Of a stretch of DNA of 16,974 bases, positions 15,183 to 16,974 are shown one piece after another (positions within the stretch are counted from its first letter, which is position 1; each line of letters starts with the position of its first letter). The position numbers and the translations under genes were made by a program. The stretch comes from an uncultured beta proteobacterium (GTDB lineage Bacteria > Pseudomonadota > Gammaproteobacteria > Burkholderiales > Burkholderiaceae), in NCBI GenBank assembly GCA_903843315.1, contig CAIMPQ010000101.1:1-16974 (forward strand). The letters are read 5' to 3'. The notes beneath the pieces were generated by a model. The model worked only from the letters and a program-made list of their open reading frames with translations, ran no database searches and was not told where the DNA came from.

Positions 15183-16357
15183 TGGCGATGAGCCCCGAGC
15201 AATCTCAGCTCGAAATTCTGGATAGTCTTGCTGAAATAACTGCCGCGGAGTGGAATGCACTCCTACCTGCTGATGCAGGACCGTTTCTGAAATATGAATT
15301 TCTTGCTTCGCTTGAAGAAACCGGTTGCGTAGGCCCGAATACTGGTTGGCAAGTAGCGCATCTTGGACTGCGTGATAAGGGGCAATTAATCGGGGCAATG
15401 CCCATGTACTTGAAGCAACATTCCTATGGTGAATTTGTCTTTGACTGGTCTTGGGCTCAAGCATACGAACAACGGGGTCTACACTACTACCCAAAAGCGC
15501 TTTGCGCCATCCCCTTTTCACCGGTGCAAGGATCCAGAATATTGAGTGCTCCAGGGTTAGATAGGCTACCAATTGAGCAGACTTTAATCACAGGATTAAA
15601 GAACGTGGTCATTCATAACCAGCTTTCTTCGGCACATGTTTTGTTTCCCTATAAGACTGAAGCAAAAGAACTTGAATCCCAGGGTTTTATGCTGCGTGAT
15701 TCTGTCCAGTTTCATTGGCATAACCACGATTTTCAGAATTTCGAACACTTCTTATCTACACTCACGATGAAACGTCGTAAAAACCTTCGGCGTGAACGAG
15801 AGCAGGTAAACAAAGAAGCTATTCGCTTTAGGCATATACCTGGTGGGCAAGCTAGTGATGCAGACTGGGATTTCTTTTATCGCTGCTATCAAAATACCTA
15901 TATCGAGCATCAATCAAGCCCCTATCTGAATGAGGCCTTTTTCAAGCTCTTGGCAAAACGCATGCCAGAACATTTGCACCTGATTATTGCGCAGCGTAAT
16001 GAAACCCCTATCGCCACTTCACTACTGATAGTGGATAAGGCTTCCTCTAAAGTCTATGGAAGGTATTGGGGCGCAATTGAATACATCCCTTGTCTGCACT
16101 TTGAAACTGCGTATTACCAAGCGATTGAATACTGCATTGAACACCATATTCAAACCTTTGAAGGGGGTGCTCAAGGCGAACACAAAATGGCAAGGGGATT
16201 TTTACCAACCACCATTCAATCAGCGCACTACATCGCTGACCCGACATTTTCAAGCGCAGTGCAACACTTTTTAGATCGCGAGCACCAAGGAATTGCAGCA
16301 TATGTTGATGAGCTTGCCGAGCATAGCCCTCTGAAATCGACTAAAGTACTGCTATGA
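15182..16357 (+). CDS. DUF482 family protein, FemAB/GNAT-like acyltransferase fold
   Basis: The 391-residue protein belongs to the DUF482 family (Pfam PF04339, described as peptidoglycan biosynthesis/recognition and related to the FemAB/GNAT superfamily). Family marks are PMYLKQHSYGEFVFDWSW (74-91), HYYPK (101-105), PFSPVQGSRIL (111-121), a basic TMKRRKNLRRERE stretch near 195-208, and TFEGGAQGEHKMARGFLP (325-342). No signal peptide or membrane segment is seen, so it is probably cytosolic. Its substrate is not known; aminoacyl transfer by analogy with FemAB is only an inference. The start overlaps the gloA stop by one base and has no Shine-Dalgarno; an ATG two codons on is an alternative. The stop overlaps the DUF1289 start by four bases. 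Confidence 0.9.
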   Translation: MAMSPEQSQLEILDSLAEITAAEWNALLPADAGPFLKYEFLASLEETGCVGPNTGWQVAHLGLRDKGQLIGAMPMYLKQHSYGEFVFDWSWAQAYEQRGLHYYPKALCAIPFSPVQGSRILSAPGLDRLPIEQTLITGLKNVVIHNQLSSAHVLFPYKTEAKELESQGFMLRDSVQFHWHNHDFQNFEHFLSTLTMKRRKNLRREREQVNKEAIRFRHIPGGQASDADWDFFYRCYQNTYIEHQSSPYLNEAFFKLLAKRMPEHLHLIIAQRNETPIATSLLIVDKASSKVYGRYWGAIEYIPCLHFETAYYQAIEYCIEHHIQTFEGGAQGEHKMARGFLPTTIQSAHYIADPTFSSAVQHFLDREHQGIAAYVDELAEHSPLKSTKVLL

Positions 16358-16623
16358 ATTCTAGAAGCGCCAAAACGAATCAACAAAATGGATCCCATTC
16401 TCTTTCAACTGGAGATGAGGAGTCTGATTCACCTTGCATTGGCGTATGCACCACCCTATATGACGAAATCTGCCAAGGATGTGGTCGCACTTTAAATGAA
16501 GTGAGTAACTGGGTTTTCTTTTCTCAGGAAGAGAAAGATTCAGTATGGAAGCGCATTCGCGAAGATGGTACTGCGATGCGCTTTCAGAGACAAGCAAAAG
16601 ACTCTAAATCCGTTGATATTTGA
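16354..16623 (+). CDS. DUF1289 four-cysteine protein
   Basis: The 89-residue protein has a disordered polar N-terminus (1-25) and a DUF1289 core (PF06945): SPCIGVC (C28, C32), then CQGCGRTLNEVSNW (C40, C43) and a helix EEKDSVWKRI. The pattern CX3C-X7-CX2C suggests a metal or Fe-S site, but no function has been established for the family that I know of. It overlaps the DUF482 stop by four bases (ATGA), so it is the last, translationally coupled gene of the ETF-QO operon. It meets a gene remnant from the other strand tail to tail, and no clear terminator was found after its stop. Confidence 0.9.
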   Translation: MNSRSAKTNQQNGSHSLSTGDEESDSPCIGVCTTLYDEICQGCGRTLNEVSNWVFFSQEEKDSVWKRIREDGTAMRFQRQAKDSKSVDI

Positions 16624-16962
16624 GCGTCTCTTATTGACCCAAAGCGGTTCTTCGTGAGTAATCGCCGTTGACTGTAAAACGTTATACAACAGTAAGAAGT
16701 TTAGGATGCTATACGATGCAGAATTCTTAGCAGCCGCTCCAGTAATATCCTTGCAAGATGCTTGAGTCTGAATGGCAGCCAAAGTTACTTCGATAGTCGT
16801 CACCGCTACCGCCAGCACAAGGCTGCCATAAGGCTGTCCAAATTTATGAGCTAATACTTCCGCAAAATGCACTGCCACTAATATGCACAAAATGAGCAAC
16901 AAACTAAGTGAAATAGCTAAAATCATAGGAGGGTTATATTGAAAAACATTGGAAATTGTTCA
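16624..16962 (-). pseudogene. Broken ChaA/Y4hA-type ionic transporter fragment
   Basis: From the ATG at 16926 the minus strand reads a hydrophobic helix (residues about 1-20) and then HFAEVLAHKFGQPYGSLVLA and VAVTTIEVTLAA, which is recognisably the early part of the ChaA/Y4hA Ca2+/Na+:H+ antiporter family. The homology fades near 16774; what follows (TQASCKDITGAAAKN and on) is not membrane-like and the frame then runs antisense into DUF1289. Intact members have about 360 residues with some 11 helices; only about 50 are recognisable here. Upstream, the frame is closed by TGA at 16962-16960 and no Shine-Dalgarno precedes 16926, although a family member would have another helix there. So both ends look damaged; the extent given is approximate. 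Confidence 0.6.
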
Positions 16963-16974
16963 TGCTATTTTTCA

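Noticed and set aside
14877..15572. 231-codon open frame on the minus strand opposite gloA and the DUF482 gene
   Set aside because: It is antisense to two well-supported genes, spans their junction, has no Shine-Dalgarno and shows no recognisable family.

Overview
The window looks like chromosome from a low- to mid-GC betaproteobacterium of the Burkholderiaceae, most like Polynucleobacter. This is inferred from the gene order thrS-infC-rpmI-rplT-pheS-pheT-ihfA-merR and from protein similarity recalled from memory; no database search was run. No phage, transposon, CRISPR array or integrated island was seen. Almost everything is housekeeping or central metabolism, so no defence or other novel multi-gene system is claimed.

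Positions 1-7349 (minus strand) hold the translation operon, transcribed thrS, infC, rpmI, rplT, pheS, pheT, ihfA, then a MerR-family gene cut by the window edge. It makes two aminoacyl-tRNA synthetases, initiation factor IF3, ribosomal proteins L35 and L20, and the alpha subunit of IHF. Points of interest are an AUC start codon for infC, a structured infC-rpmI spacer carrying an orphan Shine-Dalgarno with a three-codon ORF, and a palindrome over the rplT-pheS junction.

Positions 7407-12922 (minus strand) form a second run: scoA, scoB, a one-piece fusion of a zinc-type CDF transporter with an alpha/beta hydrolase, relA, and tRNA-Val(GAC). It ends at a strong intrinsic terminator just before thrS. 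RelA has the EXDD signature of a monofunctional (p)ppGpp synthetase and a degenerate hydrolase domain.

Positions 12923-13122 are a divergent control region with four tandem 11-bp repeats and a second short direct repeat. From there a tightly packed plus-strand operon runs to 16623: ETF-ubiquinone oxidoreductase, glyoxalase I (gloA), a DUF482 FemAB/GNAT-like protein and a DUF1289 four-cysteine protein. ScoAB (acetoacetate activation) and ETF-QO (electrons from acyl-CoA dehydrogenases into the quinone pool) are both parts of fatty-acid and amino-acid catabolism, which fits the shared control region.

The right end (about 16624-16962, minus strand) carries what looks like a broken fragment of a ChaA/Y4hA-type ion antiporter. 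The strongest oddity in the window is the transporter-hydrolase fusion, followed by the repeat array between scoA and the ETF-QO gene.
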